Source: Ciona intestinalis
Taxonomy: Eukaryota; Chordata; Ascidiacea; Phlebobranchia; Cionidae
Reading direction: 5' to 3'
Length of the DNA stretch: 64,000 nucleotides
Assembly (NCBI RefSeq): GCF_000224145.3
Contig: NW_004190446.2
Location: 120,954-184,953, forward strand
Position 1 is the first letter of the stretch; every line of letters starts with the position of its first letter. A model generated the notes under the pieces. It was not told the origin of the DNA. It did not search any database and was given only the letters and a program-made list of their open reading frames with translations. Made by a program: the position numbers and the translations under genes. Below are positions 1 through 14,678 of the stretch, one piece after another.

Positions 1-2293
1 GGTTATGCAACTATTTAATGACAAACTGAATGTGTTGATCCAACTGTGTCTGACATGATTATGTCAATAAGGATATTAAATATTATGAAACAAACATTTC
101 AGTTCTTGTAATCCACCATCACAACACACAGGCGCGCAAATGTAATAATAAAACTCATTATTTTAAATATTGTATGAGCATTAATAATGAATTGGCAATC
201 CGCTGTGAACCAGGATTGCTATTCCATATTGTAATTTTATTCAGAAAAATATTGGTTTAATAATAGGATGGGGAAGTCAAAACCATGCATATATATTATA
301 TATATATATAACATAATTTGTATTTATCCTATATTTTTTTATATCTTTACAACTAATATTTAATTACCCTCGCTAAGAGATGGAAAATAATCAAATAAAC
401 AAAAGATCATAGTTAAAAAGGATGGTCAAAATATTCAAGTTTTTGGTGAAGGGGCTTAGTGCACGGGTATCCTGCTACACTAGACACTATGGTTTCCTAC
501 CCTGTGGCTGCTATTAAAGCTGTCTGTTGTTTTTGTATGGTTTATTCCATTTATTCATGCATGGTAAACTTTTAGAAGGAGGAATTGAATTACTGCTTTG
601 GATAAAAACACCTAAAAGTAAAATGGAAAAATATTTCCCTCTGTCTTGAAAAAAAATTTACTTTTGTGTGACGGTAGTTTAATTACTGCCTTAAATAAAA
701 CCCAGCAAAATTTTCTGCTATATATTGTATATATATAAATATATATAACGAAATTCTTTTTATATATGTACATTTATGTTTTTTTATTCCTGGTTGATAA
801 ACTTAAATGCAGGTAGTTTAATTACTACCTTAGATAAAACATCTTAATGCATATACATATATATATATTTTAAGATAAAAACAAATACTAGTTACCTTTA
901 GTTGTTTAAAAGCGACATTTGTTGATTGGCCTCCCCTTCTAAGCGATGAAGCTATTCTTCTTATACACCAACTTCCATACATCATGTGAACTGTAACAGC
1001 AAATAAAACATGATCAATATATACTATATTTGATTAAAGATTACAACTGTATGATGGTTACAAATAACAATAGCAAAGGAACACCTGGAATTATTGGGTT
1101 CTAAGCCAAATAGAATTTATAGTGCATTTAAATATTGCAACTTAAAATTGATTTCTAATTTATGCTTGTGTGTGATGACAACAGTCGTTATAACATAGGT
1201 GTTGTTTCACAACTCCTGCACATCAGCTATAAATTCTATGCCGCATTCTTTCAAATCTATGAATTTAAAGTATGTATTATTATGAATGCTATTGGTATTC
1301 AGCCAAAGTATTTACTGCTATTATATGAATGCTATCTATTTAAAGTATGTGGCACGTCAGCGTTGCTGTACTTTACAACCAACTTTGACAGTAGGGTGAT
1401 TGCATTGTTACAAGGCAGATAGAATTTGTAGGAGTGACTGTATGACCAACAGGCCAAATCCAATTTTAAAGCAACAGAAAGCTTGTCATACATCAGTAGC
1501 CCAAATGAAAAATATTCTTTTAAAATGAATTAGTGAAGACATAAATATAAAATTATGAAGTGTAATTTGTTTTTCCATTCTTAAACTTTTTGTCCAGCGT
1601 TAAACAAAATATAAACTTGAGCAAGACATTAATGCAAAACAAATCTAACTAACCAGCAAAATATAAGCTTGATTTACTTGCAGAGTCACAGCCTCTTATT
1701 GGTATTGTCCTACTGCTTCAATCAGTTGCTTACACATTTGTATATAATACCTAAACTACCAAAGTTCCTAAACACGAGTTGATATAAACACAAAATTTAC
1801 TTATTTTGGCCTTTGGGTCAAATGCGTTTGAAATTAATTTTGCTTTAATAATAATAGGCCCAATAAAACGACATGAAAAACAGCTTCATAATAATATTTT
1901 TATTCAATAATTCATTCATTCAACCCATACAGTTTATGCACGAGAACACATGTAAAAAGAAACAAAAACTTTATACTGAGTTAGATGCCAGAGCGAACAT
2001 GGATCAGATTTTTCGTGGCTTTAATGAGTTTATTGACAACAGTTGTAATAACAAGCATATTAGGGAACAACAGATTTTACAAAGTCTGCAATATCATTAG
2101 TTACCCAGTGCAGTAAGAGTAGTAAAGTAAAAACCCCAATAAAAATCAACTACCCTGATTTTACTAATTATTTCAGTCACAAGGATAACGTATCAATGTT
2201 GAATTATTGCAGCTAGTTGCTACAAGAACAAAGCAGCAACAATACTACAGTTTATGTTGGAATCTATGCAGGTTTATGTTCATGTTGTCAAGT
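1..2293. other. Non-coding flank, AT-rich
   Basis: No convincing gene is visible on either strand. The stretch is AT-rich, with short TA runs near 285-310, 720-755 and 855-870. A SINE-like fragment may lie near 450-540. The part close to 2293 is probably the 3' UTR of the phosphatase gene on the minus strand: the reverse complement of a polyadenylation hexamer (TTTATT on the plus strand) lies near 1900. Short open frames here (1162-1422, 1873-2100) have biased composition and no family resemblance, so I leave them out. Confidence 0.6.
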
Positions 2294-4080
<1,787 letters not shown>

Positions 4081-6115
4081 TCATCGTTGTCTTTGATTAT
4101 CATTGGCCTCTGTTTGTCTAATAACCATAGATAAAGCTGCAACGGATTCGTAATCTGAACCATCTGTTGAGTTTTGTTTGGTGGTTGCTGTCTTATCTAA
4201 CTCATCGGCATCATCGACAATTTCTTCTTCTTCTGATTTAACAGCTTCATTGACTTCTTTAAGATTTTCATGAGGTTTCAAAGTAATTGAAAGGTTCTCA
4301 CTATCTATAGGGTCAGATAATAGTTTATCTGAAGTTTGAAAGACGTTTTCATCACTTTCTGTGGACTTTGAGTTCAACGTATTTAGTTTTCTATTTGACT
4401 TTGGAGAACTACGGTTTGAAGGAATGTCAGAAATCACAATCTTTTCAGCAAATTTATCTTCAGTGTCAGAAAATCTGTCGTTTTTACTCGATTTTGTGTC
4501 AAAACGACCAAAACTTGAGGTTGATCTTGCCGTTGAAATTCCTAAATCAACTTTTAACTGCCGTAGCATCCGTTCCAGCCTTTCTCTTTCCAATCCATGG
4601 GAACTGTTCAAATGTCGATCCATTAGTTGGTTTAAAATCTGATCTGAATAAATCCCTTTGGTCAAAATATCATTGGTGACCTCATTGATGAACTCACAAT
4701 ATTTTAGCTCCTCCTCCTCCAATTTAATCCTCCTCATGGTCTCCGAGTACCCCATTGATGTTGGTTGACTGCTCCCGAATGACTTTGTCTCCATCCAGTC
4801 TCGTTCCCTCCTCATTGATCCATCCATGAGCGACATCTTCTTCACGAACTCTGCTTGTTGCTCCACCCACTTTGAATGATCATCATCGTCATAGTTACCA
4901 CTTGCATCCAAGGCCTCCAACTTCGTCTTAGCATCCTCTTCTTTTTTCTCCCTCTTCTTCTTCTCTTTATCAGCTTTAGGAAGAGTTGGAGCAGAATAAT
5001 GCTTTGATTGTGAAAGAAATGACTTTCCAGGTCGCTTTTTAGTTCTCGGTGTAAAAGGTTTCTCAGTTTTATTGAATCTTTCTTCATGTCTTTCCAGATA
5101 ATCCCCGTTATAAGTTACATCCATAACTTGTTGGCGGGGACTTTTCATTGTCGCGTTTTTTCTATTGGTTGATCTCAAATCTCCCCTTGATCGCGCTGTA
5201 CTTGGTCTTGCCGTGCTTGGCCTGGATTTCCCGGTTTCCATAAAATGGTTAGGACTCCATGATCTGGAGGATGTGTTATATTCTTCATCATAATATTTCT
5301 CCATCATCGGATCACTTCTTGGAGAAAATTTCGGCTCGCTTCGAGATTTATGCTGATTCCTTCCGCGACTGCTCATCATATTTGGCTCGCTTTGTGGCGT
5401 CATAGAATACTTTGTTTGGTTCATAGTTTGCGATTGTAACAACATGCCATCTCGTCTTAATTGGTCTCTCTTCTTAATGCTCTGCTGCGTAGATTTAGGT
5501 GGATGATGATCAACTGCTGATTTAATTGTCGCAAGGTTGTGGTAATGACTTAACATTTGGTCTTTTATTAAATACTGGGATGACAGTTTATTGGTAGATG
5601 GCTTATAGGGACTGCTGTTTAAAGCCATATGGCCTTTCATTTGGCCTTTCATGATGTTTCTACATTTGGAGTGTGGACGGAGGTAACATGAATTAAGATG
5701 AACTTTACCAGGGACTAGAACGCCTAAAATGTTTCTGTTAAGTATGATACAGAAAATATAAAATTGACAAATTAACAGCAAAACTCCTAATGTGTAAGTT
5801 TTTATCTTTAAGCACGAAAATATACAAACCTCTAAACTGTTAAACTTACAGATTTATATTAAACGTTTAATGTAAATAACGAATCAACATAAAATCAACT
5901 AAACATGGTGGTAATTCAAAAGCAGGACGCAACGTAATGCATATATTAGTGTGCGCGTAATACACAGTACAAAAACTAACGTTAGATTCCAGATAGCTCA
6001 GGCAATACAAATTTCGGCATAATCACGTTATAACATTCTAATAGTAAATAAGTTTGTGCTGAGAAAAGTTACATTTATACAGTTACAAACGCACGCAAAT
6101 TTGTAATTGCGCCAT
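4081..6115 (-). CDS. SPATA7: SPATA7 homologue, ciliary scaffold protein
   Basis: Homologue of spermatogenesis-associated protein 7, a protein of the photoreceptor connecting cilium (human retinal disease gene). The main exon runs from about 5723 to the stop at 4081. Three blocks match the vertebrate family as I recall it: KDQMLSHYHNLATIKSAVDH in the N-terminal part, a PFTPRT...KSFLSQ...HYSAP block in the middle, and EELKYCEFINEVTNDIL...LNQLMDRHL in the C-terminal half. The rest is charged, low-complexity and probably disordered. The frame continues upstream to 5781 but that part looks intronic. I place the start at the ATG at 6115 in a small first exon (6115-6091, MAQLQICV) joined to 5723, or to 5717; both acceptors keep the frame. 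The first donor (GTTTGT) is weak, so the N-terminal eight or nine residues are uncertain. A T-rich acceptor near 6214 may be a trans-splice site. Confidence 0.85.
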
Positions 6116-6357
6116 TTCCAATAAGCAAAGCTGAAAAATAAAACTAAACCGCTCAAACAATTTAATAAAATGGCGTTGTGATAACGCCGCAAGTGGTGAA
6201 CTCTTGTACGCCCTGAAAAAAAACAAAATTAATATTATTTCCGCTTTGCTAAATATCTTGAAACAAGTAATTTTTAGTTTAAAAAGTGATAAATCAATTA
6301 AAATCGTTATAGAAAATACATTTTGTTGGTGAAATTTAATGTTCGCGCCTAATCCTC

Positions 6358-6365
6358 TGACGTCA
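6358..6365. promoter_or_regulatory. CRE palindrome TGACGTCA
   Basis: Perfect 8-bp cAMP response element, bound by CREB/ATF/CREM dimers. It lies upstream of both divergent genes, 34 bp from a second identical site. Confidence 0.6.
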
Positions 6366-6391
6366 CATAACTCGTTACGGTTGAAGGAGTA

Positions 6392-6399
6392 TGACGTCA
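6392..6399. promoter_or_regulatory. CRE palindrome TGACGTCA
   Basis: Second perfect CRE in the same divergent promoter, spaced 34 bp from the first. Confidence 0.6.
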
Positions 6400-6706
6400 C
6401 AGCGGTTTCGCGGATTTAGCCCTTAGCAATTATCATCGCCTGTGTCGTAATAATAGAGCATCTTCGATATCTCAGGTGAATTTCTTCGATGATTACAGGC
6501 TGGAGTTGTGGTTTTTCGGTAACTTTAGCGTAAAACGTTATTAAAATAACAGTAATTAGCAAGTTTAACCCGTTATTAGCCGCTAAATTAATCAATTTTG
6601 AGAATAATTTTAAAATGTGTTTGTTCATGATTTTAAGTTAGAATCGACGTTTTCGGTTAGTCCTGGTCCGTCTTTGTTAAGTTTATATGATGATTGTTTT
6701 ATAACA

Positions 6707-9700
6707 ATGGATAACGTCACGAATTTTCTATGGGACGGCGATGTAAACGAACTAAAAGACGAAGTTGAAATTAATCATGACGTCACGGAAATTTTTAACG
6801 GTATGTTTACTTACGTCATAACCACTAACCTATAAAGATTTGTTATTTTATGTTGCATTTAAGCCTGTTGGATAAGGGGCCAGTCGGGACCTAAATCCTA
6901 GGACCCATGGCATGCTTCGCTGTGGGACCTTACCGCCCTAAAATAAAAAGCACATTAAAGCTTTGATTTTTTTCTTATCACCATTCAGGATAACTTTTGA
7001 CATCACTGATTATGGTTTTCATTTTAAACTGAAACGCATAAAAAGGAAGACAATCATGTTGTATATATGGGCTGCTGTGGCAAATAATGGACTTCTGTTA
7101 AATATTATTAAACAACCTTTTTTTTTGTTGTTAATTCCTTCTCTTTGTTGTTTAAATTTGACTTCATCGTATTTGCTCTAATTGAAAAGGTCGTTACGCA
7201 GCTTATTACCATAGCATTAAAGTGCTACATTTATGTATGTTTCTTTTGGCAATTTCGTGGCTGTATCTACTTTATTTCAACTGTGATATTTTATTCATTA
7301 TCATTCACACACACTGTATGGGTCAATGGGTAGTTTCAGTAAAAAGTCATAGAATGTAAATCACACTTTAACAATTAACAAATTGTTTTCAAAGTAGTTT
7401 TCAAATGTCTCATATATATTTATATATATACCAAGAATCACAGTTTAAGTTGTTGATGTTTATGGCAGGCGCAGTGTTAAGTGACCTGAATAAATATGCT
7501 GAGTTGAATCAATTAAACCAGTAGTTTTGCCACAATTTATAACAATTGTAACTTCAACAATAAATATTGTTAATATTTTAACTTATGAATGCAATACCAT
7601 TACACATTCTGTTGGATTCCTGTCATAAAAATTACCAACTGCTCAGACTATCAACAATTTCTATTGTTTTATTTTAATGACAGAACAATAAAAGTGTTTA
7701 TGGCTATTGTTGTCATAATGTTTACATGCAGATGCTTATTGTTATTATGCAATGTATTCTGTCATTTTATATGAGGACATTCCATTACACAACAGGATTT
7801 TGATACTATCTGTAGCTATAGCACCTTTTTAAAACTGATATCTAGTCTAACAAATCCAACCTGTTGGTTGTAATGTTTACTGATTAGTGATTAATACGGT
7901 GCAGAAAATTTCAGGTTGGCTTGCCCACCCTGCCACCCCAGTTTGGCGCCCATATTAACCTATCTGAATAAAGACATTTATATATATATATATAAAATTA
8001 AATTTTCACAAAGATCATGAACATAAGTTACATAACCATATTTTCCAATGCCCCCAAAAAAGATTCTTTTCATTGAAACTCATGATGCTTACTAAATGAA
8101 TATTAATATTTTTTTTCTATTTTTTTTTCATGAAACATATTTTTATGATAAACTTCATCTTATCATAAATTTTATGATCTTCTTGATATCCACAGAGCTT
8201 CACGGGATTTCCATTGAAGAGTTAGAGGTTGAACTTCGTAGGAAGGAGAAAGAATTATATTTATGTAGTCGACTCGGTTCGTTCCTCGCACAGGAGGTTG
8301 ACGAGTTGGTGTCGCAACGTCGAGGGATCGTGTCCGACCACACGAGGTTGCTCCTTGAATTACAGGTCGGTGGTGGTTTAGGGGATTACCCAATTTTACT
8401 GCTTAAATATACACCTAGAATATTACACAGTATACACAGGATATCGTAACCTATTTCAAAGCATGTTTTTTATGTGTGCAATACATATCCATGTTTGTCG
8501 CTTACCTAAAAAATATTAAAAGTTAAGGTCTTTTTGCTTGACCTTTTACCTATTGTCCTCACCCATATAGATTAAATCACAAGAATTATGAAATCATTTA
8601 TTCAATAATGATGTTCCAGGAATATCGAAGATCATCTCGATCTTACCTGGATGTTGCATCTCGTGTCTCAACATCCGATCTTGATGATAAGAAGCGAACG
8701 GATTCAGTTTCGGATCTTCGACGACTTGATCCTCCATTTATTCAGGTGAATAATCAGCTTTGTGATGTCATGATTGTGTAACAATGATAACAATGGAGCT
8801 ACAAAGTATTGTTGGTTGTTATAACAACATAACTATTGTATGTTGATATTATTGTTAAATAGATGGAGTAATATTTGTATTAAATATATAGGAATATATT
8901 TTGTAGCTCCGGCTGTCTAACATGTTTGGCCTTATTTTAGTTGTCTCCGACAAAAAGCCCTAATATTTTATTTAGGTGCAGGGTTTGGCTGTTTGCCGTA
9001 TATTCGTTAAATTTGAGCAGTTTATCATTGATTTAGGACTTATGGGTTTTTTAAGTAACACATATGAATGCATATGGTTTTGTCAGCTAATGTCTAAACC
9101 AGAATCTCACATATTATAATGAGGACAATCAGCTTATATGCTGTATCCTACTGTGTTAATTGCATATGCATAATATGTATGTTGTATGGTCCAGTGTATC
9201 CTGTGTTGATGACAATTGTTTATCCTGTGTCTTTGTATTATTATGGTTTGGATGTTTTGAATATTAAACAAATGAAGTTGTATATGGTTATCAACTTATA
9301 ATGTATATACATCTATTGCTGCTGCTTATGCTAAGTCTGCTAAACTCTTTTAAATTTAATTTCATGAAAACCTGATGTTTCAATGTTTTATAATGTATCT
9401 ATGTCCTACTTTTAGCAATCACGCACATTATACATTCAATGTTATATGTCTTTAATTACTGTAGTTTCCGAAAATGTATTTTCCTCCCCAGTAATTTTTA
9501 CCACGGATAAAGTAAGCACAACCTGTTTAAAATCTCCTTAAAAATTAAAACATAGTCTGTTAAATTCCTGAAATAGTCTCCTAAAATACCCTTACTCAAC
9601 TACAAAGAAAGTAGACAAAGAAAGTTGAGAAGACTCGAACCATTCATTGACACCTTAAACCAACACTGTAATAAGTGGGCATATTAAGACTCAAGCTATA

Positions 9701-12700
9701 CGTGTGGTTTCATGGTCATAATATTATATAATCTCGTTCCAATATATATCACTACTTTCACATTAATAATTTGCACCTTTGCAAATCTCCTCTATGGGAA
9801 AATATGGGTAACGACTACGACAGTCATTATACCACCGGTATTCTGTTTCATACACCTCTTGGATGATTATATATTTTTTTTTATGAAAATTAATGTATGG
9901 CTGACAAAGTTGGTGTTCCTATAACCCTAGTGTTCTATCCCATAAAATAAGTTACTATATATGTAACTTATTAATCCTCGCATGGTGATGCAATGACAGT
10001 CATTATAACACAAGTGTTCCGTTTCATACACCTCGTACCTGCTTACGAGTTACTACATATGTAACTTATTTATCTTCGCATGGCGGGGCAAGGACAGTCA
10101 TTATAACATGTGTGTTTTGTTTTATACACCTTCTGCCCGCTTACGAGTTACTACATATGTAACTTATTTATCCTCGCAGGGCGGGTAAACAACATTTTCT
10201 TTAACCCTGTTGTTTAATTTTTAAAATTATTTAATGATATTTTAACAAAGTGTTTCTTTACCCTGTTGTTTTCTACCAGGATGACGGAGTGAAATCGTGC
10301 GATAGTTTTGATCTGATGAGCAACTCCTCTTCTGCATCGGCTGCTCATGATCTTCAAAGTGACGTGGATGTTGTTCATCGCGCTCATGATGTTATTACTA
10401 AGTTGGAAGTTTCACTCGATGTGAGTTGTTTTGTGATGTCATAATATGTGGTGTGATGTCATAACGCGATGTAGTGACATCACATCATAATGTTAACTTA
10501 TATGTCTATTTATTTATTTTTTATATTTCTAATGTTATGAATTTCTATTTAGTTTTATAATAATTACACATCTTATTTCAACATTCAGTTTATTCATAAA
10601 AACTGGTCATAAAACGCTACTGATGTGTTCAACATTTAATTAAAGATTGCATTTTATTAATGATGTTACGCTAACGTGTTCCTATGTCATTATAAACAAC
10701 AGTTTGTGTAAAATACATTGGTTTATCAATAAGCATGGCTACTTAACGCTCCGGGCTCAAATGCTCGTAACAATATTTGAACTTGATTGATATTGATACT
10801 TATGTATAGCCCAAGGGAGATGCACACGTAGGTAACAACCTTTGTATAAAGTTACTTCGTTTACTGTTTAATGTCACAACCTTAGCACAGAAATCAGTTT
10901 TATTCAAAATATTCAGATTTTTTTAACTTATGCAAAAACACACAACTGCTTGTAAGTATAACAATTTTTTTGTAAACAACAACTGTTTTTACAAACAAAA
11001 CATTTATATGTGGCCTACTTGTCTTATTAAACGGCCTATACCATAACTGTGTTGTAGTCCACGTGGTATTGCACTGTCACGGCTGATGTTATAGAATATA
11101 AAATGTATCAGTGGAGCATGAATTAAACACAACATTTATATTTAACTTACTCTCCAGACAACTCGGGCAAAATATCGATCTCTGATGACAAATTACTCGC
11201 ACAAACTCAAGGACATCTCACAAAGATTGGGTTTCGTGCGTTAACAGAGCTCGTCCGTATTTTGAAGCTGTTAGAAAATCAAAGAAGGTAAAAACATAAT
11301 TTATCAAATATTTCTATTTATTTAAAAATTGAAGTCAAATTAGAAGGAACAACTGTTGCTTTATCTTTCCGGTTCAGTAACTCAATGATAATCTTTATAA
11401 GAATAAACTGCAGCAAGATTTTATATAAATATAAACCATTTACAACCATTTACATTTTTAAATTGAAAAAAACAGAAATTTAAAAATTAAGTTGACTTAA
11501 GTCAGTCTTAATTGCTTGTGGTAAAGTCACCGAATCCCTAAAGAACTTTAAATATATCTTCACATAAACTAGATATTTTAACACTTGTTGCCACACTTTT
11601 TAAATATATCTTCTTTGTTTAACACTTTTTAAATATTATCTTTAACTAGATTTGTAAATACTTGTTGGCAAAACTAGGTGTTTGGTGCAGTGAAGGGTAT
11701 TTTATGCTTTATATTTACAAAAGTGTATTCATAAAAAGTGTATTTTTAGAATTTTTATTTATAAAAAGTGAGTCCAGCTTAACGAAACCGACCCCCCACC
11801 CACAGTGTCAAGTAGAAACCCAGCAAGCAGCCATGGAATACAAGAGAGCTGTTAACCTACAGAAAGCTGCTCGTGACATGGTACGCGTGGCTGAAGAGAG
11901 GGTGATGAAAGCAACTAATAAGTTGGATCCAACGTGGCAGGAGATGTTAAACCAAGCTAATATGAAGGTATAATTAAATATAGTTGGTTGGGGTAAGATG
12001 GGACATTCTCTTTTATTGTCTCATTTGGAATATTTACAGAATTATATAACCGCGGCCTCAAGACTCTAAAAGAAAGTTGTTAATTCTTTGAAAAACCAAT
12101 TTGGGAATGTCCATGGGATTCAGAGTTTAATGGTATCCCATCTTACCCCACCGTACTACAGATTAATGTGGTGAATGCAATGTGCCTTGACTCTGATTGT
12201 TAATACACTCACCAAACTGCAATATGTTACTTTAAAACAAGGGTGCTAAAATTGCTTATACGATATAAACACTGTTTTAAAAGTAAGGTTATCATGAGAC
12301 ATGTCACCTTAGGCTCCCCTAACACTACCCCGTACTCCCAGGTAAATGAAGCAGCTCAAGAAAAGCAAAGAGTTCAAAGAATTCACGCCCAATCGGCAAA
12401 AATCTTTCAAATTGCCGACACTAAGAAAATGGACTTCCAGCTGAAACTACAGAAATATATCATCAAGTCAAAACCTTATTTCTCCATGCAGTCTGAGTTT
12501 CAAGACAAGCTAGAGGTAACGATTGTACGGCGTTTATTTTACTTGTAATATCACTGAATATGGTTTGTGACATCACTAGAGATGATTTTAGTTTTTAACC
12601 AAGATGTTTGAAATAAAGACAATGTTTGTATTGGTGACTATTATAAACAGAAGGCAGCAGGGATAGGTAGACGCAATCCTGTGAAACAAACTTAACCCAT

Positions 12701-13304
12701 TACTATTGGTATGAATGTTCACAATATAGTGTAGAAAACTACAGGTTTGGTTCTTGTGATAGATTCATACATGGGTTGGAATGTTTCTATTAAAACTTAT
12801 AATTTATTTATTTAAAAATTTTTTTTATATTTTTTATTTATTTTTTTGTAGTCGACAACGAAGAAGTTGAACTCGCTCGAGTTGAAACTGATGGAGGCTC
12901 GTCAGAATTACAACATCGCCCTTAAGCGGTTACGGAGGTCAGGGATGGATTACGGGGGTGGCAAGACATTGTTGGAGCGAGGTATGGGGGTCGGGGCCGA
13001 AACCCCGCATAATTTACCCCAATCTGCTGGGGGGTTACTGCATAAACCCGCGCTCGACTTCCTGGAAAAGGAGGCATCACATTCTCAACCAGATGGCGAG
13101 TCAAAGGAGAATGTACAAGCCGCGACAGTTGACGCTGAGCTTGGCACGACGCTTGACACTGAAGTTGACACTGTGATTGGCACGCACAAGCGGACCAAGT
13201 TACATTACAACCCCTACGATCTGTTGTATTTGACAGATATAGGTTCGGATTCTACCAGCAACATTGGTAGTGATGAAGAAAATGATTATATTCAAGATTT
13301 CTGA
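6707..13304 (+). CDS. SH3BP5: SH3BP5-like protein (Rab11 guanine-exchange factor family)
   Basis: Coiled-coil protein of the SH3BP5/Sab family; human members activate Rab11 by nucleotide exchange, and Sab also docks JNK at mitochondria. Exons: 6707-6800, 8196-8365, 8620-8745, 10280-10420, 11158-11287, 11806-11967, 12342-12515, 12852-13304, all with GT-AG ends and matching phases. Family blocks: HDVITKLEVSLDTTRAKYRS, RPYFEAVRKSKKCQVETQQ, TWQEMLNQANMKV, KSKPYFSMQSEFQDKLE, LMEARQNYNIALKRL. Predicted length is about 482 residues (human SH3BP5 about 455). The first roughly 100 residues are not recognisable in vertebrate SH3BP5 and may be a tunicate extension. Exon 5 holds one base too many: the frame hits TAA at 11242-11244, and reading one base less restores the family sequence. 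The tail after exon 8 is acidic and probably disordered. I infer a sequence error or an allelic lesion rather than a dead gene. Confidence 0.88.
9810..10190 (-). repeat. Tandem copies of the 98-bp SINE tail module (tail A)
   Basis: Several degenerate copies of the about 98-bp unit with the core ACGACAGTCGTTATAACAC, the 'catacacct' block and the GTTAC...GTAAC dyad. They lie in intron 3 of the SH3BP5-like gene. Orientation is given relative to the SINE head-to-tail direction. Confidence 0.65.
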
Positions 13305-13580
13305 TCAAAATATCAAGTACAAAGGTGGGTGTGTAAAGGAAACCATGACTTTAACATGACCCTTGCAATCCAATATGTGACACAGGAATTTTCACAAATG
13401 GTAATATCTATACATTATATCAATTGCCAATGATTTCTTCTCCTTAAATAAGTTATTTGGCAACTTCTGTAGGTTTTAACCTTTTTTGACAAATTTATTG
13501 CATTCGAAATCGTTATAAATAGTTTCAAAGTCTTCCTAAATGCTAAAAGACAAACTCGTAGATTATTGCAGCCTTTATTG
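13305..13580 (+). other. 3' UTR of SH3BP5-like gene
   Basis: Non-coding sequence after the stop codon. AATAAA-like hexamers occur near 13707 and 13810, inside the duplicated block that follows, so the transcript end cannot be placed from the sequence alone. Confidence 0.5.
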
Positions 13581-14628
13581 AAGCAGTCTTCCAATTGAAT
13601 CTTGCCTTCATTATCCTTGCCTACCCCCTACAATGCACTTACAATATTAAGGTACCACGTCAGATACACTGTCAATTAGGGCTTTATCAAAGCATATTTT
13701 AACAAAATAAATCTTTAATTTCAAAGCTGACAGGGTGGTTAGAAAGTGTGTATCTAGCTTCTGCCTGCTTTCAATTCTATACCACCACAAACCAGCTTTG
13801 GGTTTTATGTTTTCACAAAACACCTGAATAAATTGTATTTTTTCACTTTTCGCCAAATGTTGGTAAACACAAGCCTTTTAAGTTTGCAAATTGTAAATAA
13901 GCCTCAAATTATTCACTCCTAGTATAAATACAGAACATCAAAACACAACCACCAAGGATTCCTTCTCATGCTACACCCATTTTAATGTTCAATATAAAAT
14001 TTGCATATTTTTCTTGAGAAAACACACTCATAGAAATTAGAAAACACACAACTTATAGAGAAGTTTTCCATCTTAAGACTTTTTTGCACTTTACCCAATT
14101 ACTCCCCAAAAGATTCTGTAACCCAGTTTTAATAACCCCTGGTTACCCCATTATTGTGACCCACATATTTCATTGTTTGCTCATAATAACAATGCTGTGA
14201 AGTCTTTCCTGATTGGCCACTTTCACCCATTGTTTAATTGTCTTCCCATTATGACATCACAATACTTTGCACCTCCATTTACTGCAGTATTAAAATAACG
14301 CTTCTTATAATTCGTTAAACCTGCAGTTTCTTTCTGTTTATAATATTTTTAAAGACGTCTCAGTTATTATATTACAATAATACACATTACTTTATATTAT
14401 TGTTATTACATAATGTATTGTATTCTTGCATTTTAGTAAATATTTTAAGTAATTGGTTTATCATAAACTAGTTTTCAGTAATTATATTTTAGACATATTT
14501 TTTCTATTGCTCAAATTTGCCACACATACAAGTATATGAATGCTTCCTTAGTTTTGATTTATTTCTATTTGTTTGAAACCTAAAACCAGGGATTACTTGA
14601 TTTATTGAGTGTTTATTTATTTTATTTG
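13581..14628. repeat. Duplicated non-coding block, copy 1
   Basis: About 1,048 bp that recur nearly unchanged at 14679-15520 on the far side of a 50-base gap. This copy holds an extra segment (about 14032-14238) that copy 2 lacks. There are no coding signs. The position next to a gap suggests two alleles placed in series. Confidence 0.9.
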
Positions 14629-14678
14629 NNNNNNNNNNNNNNNNNNNNNNNNNNNNNNNNNNNNNNNNNNNNNNNNNN
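14629..14678. other. Assembly gap (50 N)
   Basis: Fifty unresolved bases between the two copies of the duplicated block. Confidence 0.99.

Larger units (their letters stand above)
6116..6706. promoter_or_regulatory. Divergent promoter of SPATA7 and SH3BP5-like gene
   Basis: The 591 bp between two opposite start codons. It contains two perfect CRE palindromes TGACGTCA (6358-6365 and 6392-6399); a third lies in the first SH3BP5 exon at 6778-6785. A match to the RFX X-box consensus lies at 6511-6523 (read on the minus strand, GTTACCGAAAAAC). Presence of the motifs is seen; binding is inferred. Confidence 0.6.

Noticed and set aside
1162-2100. Small open frames of 75-86 codons on the plus strand
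   Set aside because: AT-rich, no recognisable family, no splice or promoter context; expected by chance in such sequence.
5724-5781. Upstream part of the SPATA7 open frame as the true N-terminus
   Set aside because: It has no family resemblance, is hydrophobic and AT-rich, and ends at an acceptor-like ATTTTAG, so it is read as intron.
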